DNA of 64,000 nt from Adiantum capillus-veneris (GCA_014529385.2 CM043971.1:97248485-97312484), one strand, 5' to 3'. Counted from the stretch's first letter, positions 45,346 to 56,343 are shown. Program-made: numbers and translations. Notes: a model not told the origin generated them from the sequence alone.

Positions 45346-46100
45346 CGCCAATTTTGTTGGTGTTTGGACTCACCTTGGGATGTGTGCCAAGAAATTGGAC
45401 CAAGTTTAGCAGGGGTTTGATGGATAGTGCTTGGAAAGGGCTACTACATGTGCTTTACAGGGTTCAATTTCTGGGTAATAATTATTCAACTTATAGCCGA
45501 TTCAAAATTTCTCTACAATCTCAGACATCCATGAGTGGGGGAAATTGAAGTGGATGCAGTCAAAATTTTTCTCGGCACTACTTTAGTCAAAATCTGAGTT
45601 AGTGGGGGTGCTCATTAGTGCTTTTCTTGAATATGAAATCCACTCGAGGGAGGGGCTATTGACAAAGCATGTTATGTTTAGCAGTGCCTTGGCCGATATG
45701 TATGTTAAATGTCATGCCTTTCAAAGAATCATAATTTATGCTTTCACCTTGAATGAATGAAAAAGGGACCGCTCGAAGAAAAATTCCATGCTTGGGAGTG
45801 TTTTGATTGAATAAGAATGAAGGCACTTTTACCAGTCGAGGGAAGAGGCTAATGGAGAAAGATGCTTCGGCTATCAGTGCTTTGGTCGAATTTGAATGTC
45901 GGTAGGGTTGCTGGTAAAACATGTTATGTTTAGAAATGCTTTAGCCACCGTGTAAGCCAAATGTGGTGTATTTTCAAGTTGGTTGCCCATATAAGCTTAA
46001 GCCATCAAAGGACACCAAAATCGGCGGCCCCCTAAAATCATGCAAATTGGAGGATTATAGTGTGAACGAGTGCAACACCCGTCCTACGGACGGAAAAGAG

Positions 46101-46181
<81 letters not shown>

Positions 46182-46315
46182 CGTTTTTTGACCTAGTAGA
46201 CAGCAGTTCACTCTTTTGACCATAACTTGCTCATCCGAACTCTGATTTAGGTGATCTATAGCCTCAATCGAAGAGCACAAAGCCCTCTACGCATTGATGT
46301 AAAGACAGAATTTTT
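45346..46315. other. Unassigned stretch with a 77-bp (CT)n tract
   Basis: No gene. The phrase CATGTTATGTTTAG occurs twice (45666-45679 and 45919-45932), hinting at a local duplication. A pure (CT)n run lies at 46102-46178. The frames that cross it on both strands are simple-repeat artefacts. The sequence just before 46316 may be the 5' UTR of LINE-X. Confidence 0.4.
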
Positions 46316-46402
46316 TTGTATAATGGAAGGCTTTGCTGTAACAGTATCTCAGAACTGAAAAAACTGTCAAAACTTTGCGTTTTTGTTGCCGACTTGAAGG
46401 CA

Positions 46403-47335
46403 ATGTCAGACAAAACTCGCAAGGGTGGAAAAGCCACACTCGCCATGGAGAATGATGCAAAATCTCCAAGGAATTTGGATGTTAATCCAACCACATCATC
46501 TACAACAACGAAAGCAATGATCATGGCTTACTTGATCTCGTTACAAGAAACCGTCAACAAACAAGGTGAAGAGTTGCGCGCACTTGCAATGGAGAATGGT
46601 ACTTTAAGAGTTCTCAATGTGGAGAATGAGCACCTCAAGAAGGTTCTTGAAATGCAAACAACACGCTTGATGCATCTTGAGACTGAAGTTCAAGAATGTA
46701 AACGCTCTCTTGTTGACATGAATGTATTGAAAGAGCGCTTGAGCAAAGTTGAGAGTGATCATGTATTGAAAGAGGAAACAATAGATACAATACGACATGA
46801 TGTATGTGAGATGAGAAATGCATCCAAATCATGGGCTGGTATATGTAAGGATAATGTGGTTTCTACATCTCCTATCACACAAGCCGTTGTCCAAGCAAAG
46901 AATGTAGAGAATGTGGACACTCAAGAATTGCACGAACGACAAAAACGCTCAAAGAACATCGTCATTCGTGGAATCAAGGAGGAAAGCATAGAAACACCCC
47001 AATCTCTTGCAGTTGCTATTGAAGATTTTTTTGCTACACACTTTGGCATGTCAGGAATCATGGCTTATGGTGCACATCGAGTTGAAAAACAAGGAGTCCC
47101 TCGCTCGGGAGAAAGACCTATTGTATGTACCACGGCTGATGAGGTAAAGAGAAAGATCATCCTTGACAATGGTTGGATCTACCTCAAAGGAACAGGTTGT
47201 AATGTATATGAGGATCGCACTCTTATGCAACAAAATGTACGTCGCAAAGCATATGAGGAAAGAAGCAAGAAGGTTAAGGTATCACCTCAAGAAGAAAAGC
47301 CACTTAAGGAGGATGCAAGTCCACCCAACAAATAG
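46403..47335 (+). CDS. LINE-X ORF1, coiled-coil and RNA-binding protein
   Basis: The frame is open from 46316, but the ATG at 46403 (M-S-D-K-T-R-K-G-G-K) is the more natural start and gives 310 residues. A leucine-heptad region with L-x-x-L-x-x-E-N repeats (about residues 45-130) should form a coiled coil. An RRM-like part follows: K-N-I-V-I-R-G-I-K-E (RNP2-like strand), then an A-H-R-V motif and R-P-I-V-C-T. The C-terminal part has G-T-G-C-N-V-Y-E-D-R-T and a basic tail. This is the architecture of L1 ORF1p (trimerising coiled coil, RRM, C-terminal domain), which binds the element RNA. There is no CCHC knuckle, unlike ORF1 at 27803-29353. The frame is intact. Confidence 0.75.
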   Translation: MSDKTRKGGKATLAMENDAKSPRNLDVNPTTSSTTTKAMIMAYLISLQETVNKQGEELRALAMENGTLRVLNVENEHLKKVLEMQTTRLMHLETEVQECKRSLVDMNVLKERLSKVESDHVLKEETIDTIRHDVCEMRNASKSWAGICKDNVVSTSPITQAVVQAKNVENVDTQELHERQKRSKNIVIRGIKEESIETPQSLAVAIEDFFATHFGMSGIMAYGAHRVEKQGVPRSGERPIVCTTADEVKRKIILDNGWIYLKGTGCNVYEDRTLMQQNVRRKAYEERSKKVKVSPQEEKPLKEDASPPNK

Positions 47336-47341
47336 GGACAC

Positions 47342-48241
47342 ATGATCTATGAGACCAACTCACGCTTGCGAATAAGCTTTTGGAATTGTAACGGGTATCC
47401 ATGGAATGCGGGAATTGGGATTGATGAGCTTACCAATGACTCCGATGTGATACTTCTTGTCGAAACATGGGAGCATGATGCGCAACGAATTCTTGGATTT
47501 GACAAATACGATGTGCATTCTTTGATGTGGGCCAAAAATGCAAAGCAACGAAGAGGCCAAGGAGGCGTAGCATGTATGACCAAAAAAGGTTTGAAAGATG
47601 TTTCCATTGTCAAAGAAGATAAGTATAAACGCTACTTATGGCTGAAAATCAGCCCACCAAATGGTCAAGTCATGTTTGTGGCCGGTTGTTGCATTCCTCA
47701 CTATGACTCCAACTTTTATGCTTGCTTGAATATGGATAGAGATTAGCCCTTTGTTGAACTAGAGGAAGACATTGCTCATTACAAGGATCAAGGTGAAGTC
47801 ATTGTTTTTGGAGACATGAATGCTCGCACAAATATGCTACAACACGACACACAATAAGTAGACATGCCGCATGTCTCAAGAAGAATGGATGACTCATATA
47901 TGTATAATCGAAGTTCTAATGATGCAAAAGAAGTGGATCACTATGGAAAGTCACTTCTACATATGTGCAATAGTACCGGAATGCTCATTGCAAATGGTGT
48001 ATCTCTATGGCAAGGCACCAATGACTTTACATGTAGAAAGCACAACGGTGCTAGCGTGATTGACTATATGTTGTTCTCGGAAGCCACTCTAGAATGCATA
48101 CAAAGCTTTACACTTGGTGAATGGAATCCGGAATCGGATCATAGGATGTTATGTATTGACCTCAAGTGTGGTAAACGGCCCGAGCATGTAGCCTCCAATC
48201 ATGATGTGTCTAGACTTCAAACGAACACTTATATATGCTGA
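47342..48241 (+). pseudogene. LINE-X ORF2, endonuclease domain
   Basis: One reading phase with two stops: TAG at about 47744 and TAA at about 47855. Motifs of the apurinic/apyrimidinic-like nuclease are present: F-W-N-C-N-G (start), L-V-E-T-W-E-H-D, V-F-G-D-M-N-A-R-T-N (about 47805), S-V-I-D-Y-M-L (about 48055) and E-S-D-H-R-M-L (about 48130). It would nick the target and supply the primer end. The frame ends at 48241, where a one-base shift leads into the RT frame. Confidence 0.8.
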
Positions 48242-50480
48242 TATGGTGGACCAAATGTTAAGCATGATAGAGCATCAAGAGAGCCCAACATTAGAATGCA
48301 AGTGGAAAGTTTTCAAAGAAGTAATTTTCTCTTGTGCGAAGGAATGCTTTTCGGTGAAACACATGTCTTGCAAAAGGTCTAAGAAGGGTAGCACCAAGAA
48401 GAAATGGTTTGACATGGAATGTAGTCAAGCCCGAAAACACTTGCTAAGATTGGATGCAATCAAAGACAAGGAAGTTTACTTGGAATGTTCACACACATAC
48501 AAAGCACTTGTTCAAAAGAAGAGGAGAAGGTGGGAAGTCAAAAAACAACTTCTTTTAGCACAAGAGAAAGCACATGCATGTGGCAAGTTTTGGCAAAATC
48601 TAAAAGGTAAGCACGTTGAGAGCTTTGGTGACTTGACTCTTGAGAATATGTATATGCATTGTAAGAATCTCTATGAGCAACCCAATGTTGATAAGATGGA
48701 GTGTTGTAGCTCCCTTCCGTTTATGTCTCCCTTCTTTACCATTGAAGATGTATGCCGTGCACTTGAGAAACTTGCTACTCGTAAGGCAGGTGACCTTCAA
48801 GGTGTCAAGGCTGAAATGATTAAATGGACAAGCAAGAAAACACGATATTGGATATGCGATATGTTTAACCTTGCACTTCAGTATGGCATGCCTCATGATT
48901 GGAGTGCAAATTGGATCAAACCTTTGCACAAAGGAGGAGATGTAAACAATGTGAACAACTATCGCACTATAATGGTTGGTTCTTTAATGGCAAAGTTATT
49001 TGGATGTATCATGGAGATGAAGATAAGTGTATGGGCTGAAAAGAATGGCAAACGTGCACTTGGCCAAGCAAGTTTTCGAAAGCATCATAGCACTATTGAT
49101 CACCTTGTCACTCTTCGAGTTCTTATGGAAGCGTCTCGATTGAAAGGAAAAAAGTTGTATTGTTGCTTTGTGGATTTCAAGAAAGCTTTTGACATGGTAC
49201 CGCGAGGAAATCTTTGGAGACGTATGCAAAGCCTTCAAGTGCCGAGAGAATTTATGCATGCAGTCTTTCGCATCTACCAAAAAGTGATATGTCGATTACG
49301 TATGGGAGATGGAATTTCAGAATTTTTTGCAAGCACTATTGGTGTCAAACAAGGATGCCCACTTTCCCCAACCCTCTTTGGGCTACTCATTGATGAATTG
49401 GAATGCATGGTTCTTGACTTTATGCAGCAAGAAGGCATAGAAGAGGTTAAGATTGGAAATGCGGTGATCATGCTTTTGCTTTATGCCGATGATGTAGTGC
49501 TCTTGGCACATACCTTAGAAGATGCACAAAAGCTTATGAGTGTCTTGGAACGCTTTTGCCTACATAGCGGGCTGATCGTGAATGGATCCAAAACCAAGGT
49601 TATGCTTGTAAAGACCCTCAATGATGAAAATCCATGCATTGTATATAACAATGAGAAACTTGAAGTGGTAGATCACTTCAAGTACCTTGGCCTTGAGGTT
49701 CCATCCAATCATAAATGGAAGGATTGTGCAATGCGTCGCTTGGAAGCCGGAAAGAGGGCCTATTATGCATTTGAGAACATGTGCAATGCAGGAGATATCA
49801 AGTGTTGGGCTCTCAAAAAGTACCTCTTTGACACATTGGTGACACCGGTGCTTCTTTATGGAGTGGAGGTGTGGGGTGGAAGCATCGGGAAGTCTACTTG
49901 GAAAGAGTTTGAGAATGTCCAAAAGCGTTTTCTCACCAACTTTCTCCAAGTCAAGACACAAACACCCTACATGCTCTTACTTCTTGAGTCCGGATTGTTT
50001 CCCATTGAGGTCTTGGGCATGCAAAGGGTTGTGGAGTACATGCGTAAGACACAACGTAGCCCTTTGCATCGACTTCCTAGAATCGCATATGAAGCAAGTC
50101 AAATGGTTCAAAAGACATGCAAGAGCAAAATACTAAGTTCGGGGTGGATGCTTGATATCAAGAAATGGTTTGGAAGATGGGATGCATGTCACTTGGTCAA
50201 GGATGCGTCGATCGACTCCCAAGTTAATGAGGCCTTCTTACAATGCCAATGTATCACGGCTTGGAAGAAATCCGAAGGTTCTCGCTTCAGCCATTACACC
50301 ACACACGTTGCCCCAAACTACAAATCTCTCTTCTTCTCGGAACGAGGTAACCGAACCCATTCCTACATCCTTGAGCCCATCCCGTTGAGTGCGATCCGCA
50401 CCATTGCCTCCATTCGTCTTAGCTCCCATTCTCTACGCTGCGAGACAGGACGTTGGGGCACTGGCAAGGAGTGTCATTGA
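48201..50480 (+). CDS. LINE-X ORF2, reverse transcriptase
   Basis: This is an unbroken 759-codon frame. RT blocks: W-I-K-P-L-H-K-G-G-D (238-247), N-N-Y-R-T-I (252-257), G-Q-A-S-F-R-K-H-H-S-T-I-D (288-300), C-F-V-D-F-K-K-A-F-D (322-331), G-V-K-Q-G-C-P-L-S-P (381-390) and the catalytic L-Y-A-D-D-V-V-L-L-A (427-436). A thumb-like part with N-G-S-K-T-K-V-M and Y-L-G-L-E-V follows, then L-L-Y-G-V-E-V-W-G. Y-A-D-D-V-V-L-L-A and the L-L-Y-G-x-E-V-W-G block are common in CR1/RTE-like groups, while the usual plant L1 has F-x-D-D-T. The first residues overlap the endonuclease frame. Confidence 0.85.
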   Translation: MMCLDFKRTLIYADMVDQMLSMIEHQESPTLECKWKVFKEVIFSCAKECFSVKHMSCKRSKKGSTKKKWFDMECSQARKHLLRLDAIKDKEVYLECSHTYKALVQKKRRRWEVKKQLLLAQEKAHACGKFWQNLKGKHVESFGDLTLENMYMHCKNLYEQPNVDKMECCSSLPFMSPFFTIEDVCRALEKLATRKAGDLQGVKAEMIKWTSKKTRYWICDMFNLALQYGMPHDWSANWIKPLHKGGDVNNVNNYRTIMVGSLMAKLFGCIMEMKISVWAEKNGKRALGQASFRKHHSTIDHLVTLRVLMEASRLKGKKLYCCFVDFKKAFDMVPRGNLWRRMQSLQVPREFMHAVFRIYQKVICRLRMGDGISEFFASTIGVKQGCPLSPTLFGLLIDELECMVLDFMQQEGIEEVKIGNAVIMLLLYADDVVLLAHTLEDAQKLMSVLERFCLHSGLIVNGSKTKVMLVKTLNDENPCIVYNNEKLEVVDHFKYLGLEVPSNHKWKDCAMRRLEAGKRAYYAFENMCNAGDIKCWALKKYLFDTLVTPVLLYGVEVWGGSIGKSTWKEFENVQKRFLTNFLQVKTQTPYMLLLLESGLFPIEVLGMQRVVEYMRKTQRSPLHRLPRIAYEASQMVQKTCKSKILSSGWMLDIKKWFGRWDACHLVKDASIDSQVNEAFLQCQCITAWKKSEGSRFSHYTTHVAPNYKSLFFSERGNRTHSYILEPIPLSAIRTIASIRLSSHSLRCETGRWGTGKECH

Positions 50481-50702
50481 CTTTGCACCTTATGCCCTCG
50501 TCAAGTGCGAAAGAGTGAGTACCACACACTACTTGAGTGCTCAGCTTTTGACCACATTAGGTCCTCTTTTCCCCATATATTCAGCCATGATCTCTCCCTA
50601 CATACCTTCCTCTCCCAACCACAATGTGGACTCTCTATTGCGACGCTCATTTCAGCCATTTTTGAGCATCGAGAGTCACTTATGAACTCCACTCACACCA
50701 CG
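50481..50702 (+). pseudogene. LINE-X ORF2, C-terminal zinc knuckle after a frameshift
   Basis: A shift near 50470 moves reading into another frame, where C-T-L-C-P-R-Q and then Y-H-T-L-L-E-C-S-A-F give a C-x2-C-x12-H-x4-C pattern. This is the usual C-terminal Cys-His finger of LINE ORF2 proteins. It ends at TGA 50703-50705, after S-L-M-N-S-T-H-T-T. The same region is recognisable in the copy at 61849-62740. Confidence 0.65.
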
Positions 50703-50761
50703 TGACATGTTCATTTGGTCCCATAGGTCATATTTGACCTCCCAGGACGATAATAAAACTA

Positions 50762-50808
<47 letters not shown>
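50703..50808 (+). repeat. LINE-X 3' UTR and (CT)n tail
   Basis: TTGGTCCCATAGGTCATATTTG (50714-50735) is shared with the 3' ends at 56580-56610 and 61885-61915 on the other strand, followed in all three by a GATAxTxAAA-CTATCTA block. Here the tail is (CT)21 at 50766-50808. The other copies end in GT-rich repeats. Confidence 0.7.
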
Positions 50809-50809
<1 letters not shown>

Positions 50810-51439
50810 GAAGTGAAAAGCTCCTGCCATGTGTCAAACATATAAAGCTCTCTATTTTTAGGGTGTTCAACATCCTTTAGTATATAGTAAGATAAAGAAG
50901 GAAAAGATGGGCAACGTCGAGCAACGAGCACAGACACTGAAGAAGAAGAACCACTCATTGAAGTCGCTGTGATGCTCGGAAGGCGATGAGCGAGAAGCAA
51001 GAAATGCCAAGTAGGAGGGGGCGAACTCTTTCAAAGCTATTCTCAAGCATTTTGGCGAGGGTGAAAAGCTCGGCCTACCACATCATCATGAAGCGCTTCC
51101 TACCCTTGTCACGGTGTCGTGATAAGGAAAAAAGGGAGGGAAGGGAATTGCATCTGTAAGAGTTAGGGTAAAACGTGAAAGTTCACTTTGGCCTTCATAA
51201 AGGCTATTGAAAAAAAAAAAGATTGCTTTGTCATAGAGAAAACAAAAAAGTGAATAATGTCCCAACGATTTTGGGAAGCACCTTAATTACCAGGAATCAG
51301 GGAAGATGCTCCAGCTTCAGGAAGTGAGGTCAAAGGAAAAAGAGGCCTGGGCCCCGGGGGGGGGGGGCAAGTGTGGCGGCAGGACTCGCAAGAAAAGATA
51401 TTTTTTAGAGGTCTTGTTGAACCTCTTCGCCTACAGTGG

Positions 51440-51490
<51 letters not shown>

Positions 51491-52489
51491 TGTAGCAGAA
51501 CCTTGTGGAGGTGTGTCGGATAGGCCATGGTGAAAGGGGTGCTTTAAAGAAGGCAAGTTTTGAAACAAGGCTCAGGAGAGCACTCCGACAGTGGCATGCA
51601 ACAATGCTACAGAGCACTTGTGCGCCAAGCTGAAGGTAGGGCATGGTTTTGCCGCCCAAGCGAGAGGCCGAAGAGGGGGGGGAGGGAGGGGGATGTTGTT
51701 GCGCCACCTTGTCATGTGCTGCAGCGATGAGGTGGAAAAGAGGGAAGTCCCGGGAATCTGAAGTCATTTTCATTAATGACCGCATTCAAGCTACATGCAA
51801 GGCTTGAGGCCATGGGAGTACGTGCAAGGCTCAGGGACGGGAGTGCATGTCATCGCAGAAAGAGTTAGGGGGGAGCAGAAGCTAGGATGGAATTAGGGGA
51901 TAGTAGAGGCGATTGGGTAGGTGGATATGGTACCCCACAAGCAGGATCTCATCGTCCTGGGCCATCCAGCTCCATGACACGGAAGGACTGGACTGAGTTG
52001 AGCAAACCGAGGGAGGGAGCAAGCCAGTTGGTCTATGCGAGAATTGCATCAAAGGGGGAGGGTTTACTTTCTGCAAACTGAGAGGCGGAATCTACCCATC
52101 TAATTAATTAATAAAACTTGAATAGACCCAGTGACTACATTTTAAAGCACTTTTTTCACAACAAAATATTAGATTTTTTGAAAATAAATGTATTAATAAA
52201 TTGTTAAGGTCACAATAAGTTTGCAAATAATCAAATAAATAAATAACCTATATCTTTATGAAATCCTTAAATCAAAAGACTCTTTATCAATATTTATATC
52301 ATGGGAGAAAACCCTATGAATACACTTTTAAATCCAAAAAAGTGAATGCACCTCAAGAAAATATCATTCACAAAAGACCATGACTTTTAAGATTTTTAGG
52401 GACACTTGTCAAGGCATAAAATTTAAACAACCGTCACCCAGAGTACACTAAGGCCTTTAGAAGGCCAAAATAAACGTTTTTGTTTTCTT
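50809..52489. other. Stretch without a recognisable gene; simple repeats
   Basis: About 1.7 kb. It has a second (CT)n tract at 51442-51487, a run of 12 G near 51356-51367 and a G-rich stretch near 51676-51692. From 52080 it is A/T-rich. Frames that cross the (CT)n tract on both strands are artefacts. I recognise no element. Confidence 0.4.
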
Positions 52490-53413
52490 TTGGGAGTCCA
52501 GCAAAAGCCTTAGTTGGTCTTGGGAGGAAGATCATCGAAAGAGAAAGAATACATTCCTTTCACTGATGCGCTATGAAAAGAAGAACTGAAGGTTTAGGAG
52601 TTCTTTTTGGGGAGGGGTTTCTTAGGAGAAGAGAAATGTCACGCAAAAGGATAGAAGAAGAAAGAGGAGGAGTTCTCTACGCTTGCTCTTGGGATCTCAA
52701 GGCCATGGGAAGGTAAGGGAAAGGTGGTTCTCTCGCTCACACTCAGCCTCAACAAAGATAGAGAAAAAAGAAGAGGGGCTTTTCGTCAAGGAGTGAAGCA
52801 ATTTGAAGCAGAATTGAAAGATCCCTCTCTTGATGGTGTTGATTACCGAGCAGAGAGAAGCATTTTTTTTTCCACAGCAAAGCAAGTTAGAAGAAGGAAT
52901 TGAGACAAATTAAGAAGGGTGTACAAAAGCCATGTGGTTTGCAAGATAGAGAGCAGGCAAAAATCGATCGAGTAGAGGGCAGAAGGGAAAATTTTGGGAG
53001 CTAAAGAGCAAGAGAGTTATATAGGGTGGGATTTCCCTTTGGCGATTATAGATTACCTTCAACAGGTTGTGGATTTCTGATTAGGGGTTTGCAAATCAGC
53101 AGGCATACCGACGATGGTATATATAATCGATTTGTAACAGGGTTTTCAGATATCAAAAATTTGGAAGCATCCACTGGTTGCCAGCATGAATTAAGTGTCG
53201 ACATCTTTTTTCAAATTATTTTTCACTCTTATTTTTGTTTTGAGTCGTGATTTCCTTCAGTGATTTCTCTCTAATCATCTCTATATCTTCTTACTAACAC
53301 TAAATCACTCCTAATTGCACTCGTTTCCCTTGGTTTATGCCTCGGTTGATTATCTGTCTATAGCCAAAAGTCTAATGCTTTTCCAATCAACCTCGAAGAA
53401 CAGGCACTCCAAA
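52490..53413 (+). repeat. LTR of the E family, partial, with primer site
   Basis: From about 52900 it follows the last 500 bases of the E LTR: GGCATACCGACGxTGG with CGATTTGTA (53101-53135), CTCTATATCTTCTTACTAACAC, CTCCTAATTGCACTCG and GGCACTCC at the end. The left limit is uncertain. TTATATAGG at 53016-53024 may be its TATA box. The primer-site pattern (ATTTTTTGTGAACCCAACGTG, 53414-53434) then matches that of element A. Confidence 0.6.
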
Positions 53414-53434
53414 ATTTTTTGTGAACCCAACGTG

Positions 53435-53589
53435 AATCTGATCGCAGTAGATAGATCCAGCTACATCGACACGCCAAGAGAAAGAGATGCAAAAAATTAT
53501 GGGGCTAATAGATGTTATTTTGCAAGAACAATATGCAAATCAAGTCCAAATAATAAACCAAAATTCTTACACTCGCTATGGGACTAACC
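53435..53589 (+). pseudogene. Leader and first codons of a third gypsy A/E-family element
   Basis: About 150 bases follow the primer site before the sequence changes character. A short frame with V-I-L-Q-E-Q-Y-A-N-Q may be the start of gag, as in elements A and D. The remainder of the element is lost. Confidence 0.35.
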
Positions 53590-53932
53590 GGTAGAGTGAA
53601 GCATGACATCCATACACCATTATGTGCATGTATGCATCCCACTACATAGAGTTCCCTAAACAATGCTTCTTTATAGTCACATGCTATTCACTATAGCCAT
53701 ATGCTATTTGACCATTTTTCCACATGTGATGAACATCGCAGGCTTTAGCATTAAATGTCACCTTCCACTTTGAGCCTATATAAGTCCATATTGCTTAACT
53801 TGTATTTTGCTCTTTCATCTCAATTAATCAAGAAAGCCTATTTTCATTGGTGCTCTCTCTCTCTCTAATTTGTTCGCTCCAAAGCACTTCTTGTGTGTTA
53901 TCTATTTGTCAGTCCACCTTGCATGACAGGTG
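53590..53932 (+). repeat. Possible LTR fragment with TATA box
   Basis: TATATAAG at 53777-53784, a (CT)n stretch near 53850-53867 and an end ...CTTGCATGACA followed by GGTGCC suggest an LTR read in plus direction. There is no second copy in the window, so this is tentative. Confidence 0.3.
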
Positions 53933-53949
53933 CCTTAGGAGATAGCGAT

Positions 53950-55390
53950 CGAACTTGGGGCATGGTGAAGATCTTTGGACAAGTAGTGGGCAATCTGCCA
54001 CAAATCTCATCATAAAATAGTGATCATAGATTAACTTAGCTTCCATGTCCATAATAATACTGATCAAAGCTATTTATATCCCATAAGGTACTGGCATCAC
54101 AAGAGAAAACATCATATGGATATACATCAACATATATTCCAAGAGAGTCCATTATTCTCTTTCCATAGGAGCCATATCTTAATCAAAACAATTTCCATGA
54201 CATATAGGCTTGCCATAACTACACCCAAAGCATCATCAAAGCATTTTTACTCATCACCACAAGGAACATTATAATTATTAGCCAAGGCACCTTCAATATT
54301 CATTTGTATCTCATAATGAAACACATGATGCACATGCGCATGCATGAAATTAGAATTTTGAAGGGACTCATACTTTTCGTTTTCTTGTATTAAATTCTTA
54401 CAATCGCTTTCCATCTCATCATGGGAGCTTGTAAGAATAAGCATTTCATCATAGACCTTTATTTTCACATAAACCATTCAAACTAGCATCATGAATATCC
54501 CAAAGAGTATCCAAAGCATTATTTGTGATCGAAACATTTTCTTCACCATTGTGGCCATAGGGAACAACTAAAAAAAACCCATATAAAGTGAAAAAAAAAT
54601 CCTCATCTACAACATACATATCATTAGCATCCTCTTCATTATGAATCTTATCCACATCAAAATTTTCATCCTCAAAATAAGACTGCATATAATCCACACC
54701 ATGATTCTCAATTATAAAATATGCTCCCACAATTTTACATTCCATAGCATCATTATCAAACGAACCATATGTAGACACATAGTTGTCATCCACTTCAACA
54801 TCATGCATACAAATGGGCTCCAAATCAAAATCTTATCAAAAGGGTAACCAATGAATTTATCTCCATCATTCAAAGGGGAATGGCAAGTATCAATAGCATC
54901 TATGGCATCATCTTCCACATGTTTACATGCTCCTTCAATTCTACTTCACAAAAATCTATATGAAGCTTCCATAACTCAAAATAAAATGTATTCTTTTCCA
55001 ATTGATGGTCTTCCCACTTGAAGTTCAAGCTAACAATGTGCAACACCTCAACTATTATGCATAACATGATAGCTTCCTTTTTTCCAAAGATACATATATT
55101 CAACAACATACTTTGACTTCCCATCAACAAGTCCCTTATTAAAATTTAAAATAGCATACTTTGTCTTTGACTAGCTATCACATGTGTCAAACGTGGAGTC
55201 ATCCAATATATACTCTTGTAGCACCTGCAAGAATTGAAATGTCCTATATTGGTAGGCCAACATGAAGAGCAAACCCTGTTTCTTATCATCATTGAGTCCA
55301 AAATTATTAAATACATTATTGCATGGTTCCAAGTACTTCTTCAAGTGATCCAAGTCTTGCCAAATCATATGAAAATCAAGAGAACACAAG
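53950..55390 (-). pseudogene. Remnant of an acidic coding region (element L), unknown function
   Basis: Minus-strand frames follow each other with shifts: 55389-55171, 55130-54900, 54918-54712, 54823-54449 and 54477-54247, then a readable piece to about 54010. The product is very rich in D, E, N and Y, with no catalytic motif that I recognise. The run of long frames in one strand, against a stop-rich opposite strand, supports former coding. It begins about 70 bases after a primer-like site, so it is probably the first ORF of an LTR element rather than a host gene. Confidence 0.4.
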
Positions 55391-55456
55391 GACTTGGGCT
55401 GATTTTCAAATGGATGTCAATATGTAGATCAAAACCTTGTCAAAAGGACACTCTTC

Positions 55457-56080
55457 TCCTCAACAGGGGGCACCAATTTATGCGTGAGAGAATAGATATC
55501 TCAAGAGGATATGGACTGACTCCCACTCACAAGTTTTTTCAATCTTACACATACGCAATCTCAACTAGTCCCTAATAGCTTCTCCTCACACTATTACAAC
55601 TCTCACTGCACTAAAGGAATCAAAGGCATCAACAAAGTAAAAGAAAAAAATTGGAGGAAAAACAATGAAAACCTTTTCACGTTTGATAATAAAACCCAAG
55701 GGCTTCACACTTTTTCAAATGCCCTTCCATGTGCTAGTAGAGACTCTATTGATGCTCCCATACATAGACATAATTGAACCAAAACCCTTTCAATTCAAGA
55801 CCTAATCAAAATCACTTTAAGAGAAAAAAAACTCAAAACAATGTGATGGAAAAAATGGGAAAATCCCTCCCATCCATAAGCATACCATGGAATTTTTGAT
55901 GCAAAACTCTAGAAGCAAACAAGGGCATAGAAGAGAGCAATATTCCACATATCTTTCATCACCAAACCAAACATAAACAAGGGTGAAGTTGTGGAGCTAT
56001 ACCGCCATGTCCAAAATCCCCACCTTTCACCATCGCAAGATGCAACTGTGGGGAGCTTCTTGTTCTTCCCTAGAAACCCA
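55457..56080 (-). repeat. Primer-like site and LTR end of element L (minus strand)
   Basis: The minus strand reads ...CTCTCACGCA then TAAATTGGTGCCCCCTGTTG (55482-55461), similar in place and pattern to the ATTGGCGCC class of gypsy primer sites. Upstream, up to about 56080, lies LTR-like sequence without genes. The left end of that LTR is not defined and no partner copy is seen. Confidence 0.35.
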
Positions 56081-56312
56081 AGCTCTCACTCATGACCAAA
56101 ATCTTTAAAAAAAGTTTTTTTTTTCATGTTTTCAAAACACTTACTCACTCTTTCATTTTGACACTTCTATGTACAAAAGCAACAAAACTATCTACCTTGC
56201 ACAAATGTCACGCATGCATAGAGACACCTTGCCGCCTTTTTACACTTTACACAACCTTGCTTTATTTACATCCACAAGCTCCAAAAGCATTAAGAAAAAC
56301 TTCTTAAAGTCT

Positions 56313-56343
<31 letters not shown>

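Larger units (their letters stand above)
46316..50808 (+). mobile_element. LINE-X: non-LTR retrotransposon with coiled-coil/RRM ORF1 and YADD RT
   Basis: Two ORFs in order. ORF1 (46403-47335) and ORF2 (47342 to about 50702) have only seven bases between them. They are followed by a short 3' UTR and a (CT)n tail instead of poly-A. ORF2 has endonuclease, RT and a C-terminal Cys-His knuckle. Two other 3' ends of the same family lie at 56535-56655 and 61849-62740, both on the minus strand and both next to GT/CA repeats. It differs from the two L1-type LINEs in this window in ORF1 type, RT motif and tail. Confidence 0.8.

Noticed and set aside
46038-46280. Frames with long E-R or L-S repeats
   Set aside because: Translation of the (CT)n tract at 46102-46178; the same holds for 50728-51000, 51283-51785 and 63435-63641.
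51575-51600. GCACTCCGACAGTGGCATG resembling the LTR end of element E
   Set aside because: Only about a dozen bases match and the sequence before them does not follow the LTR; likely chance.
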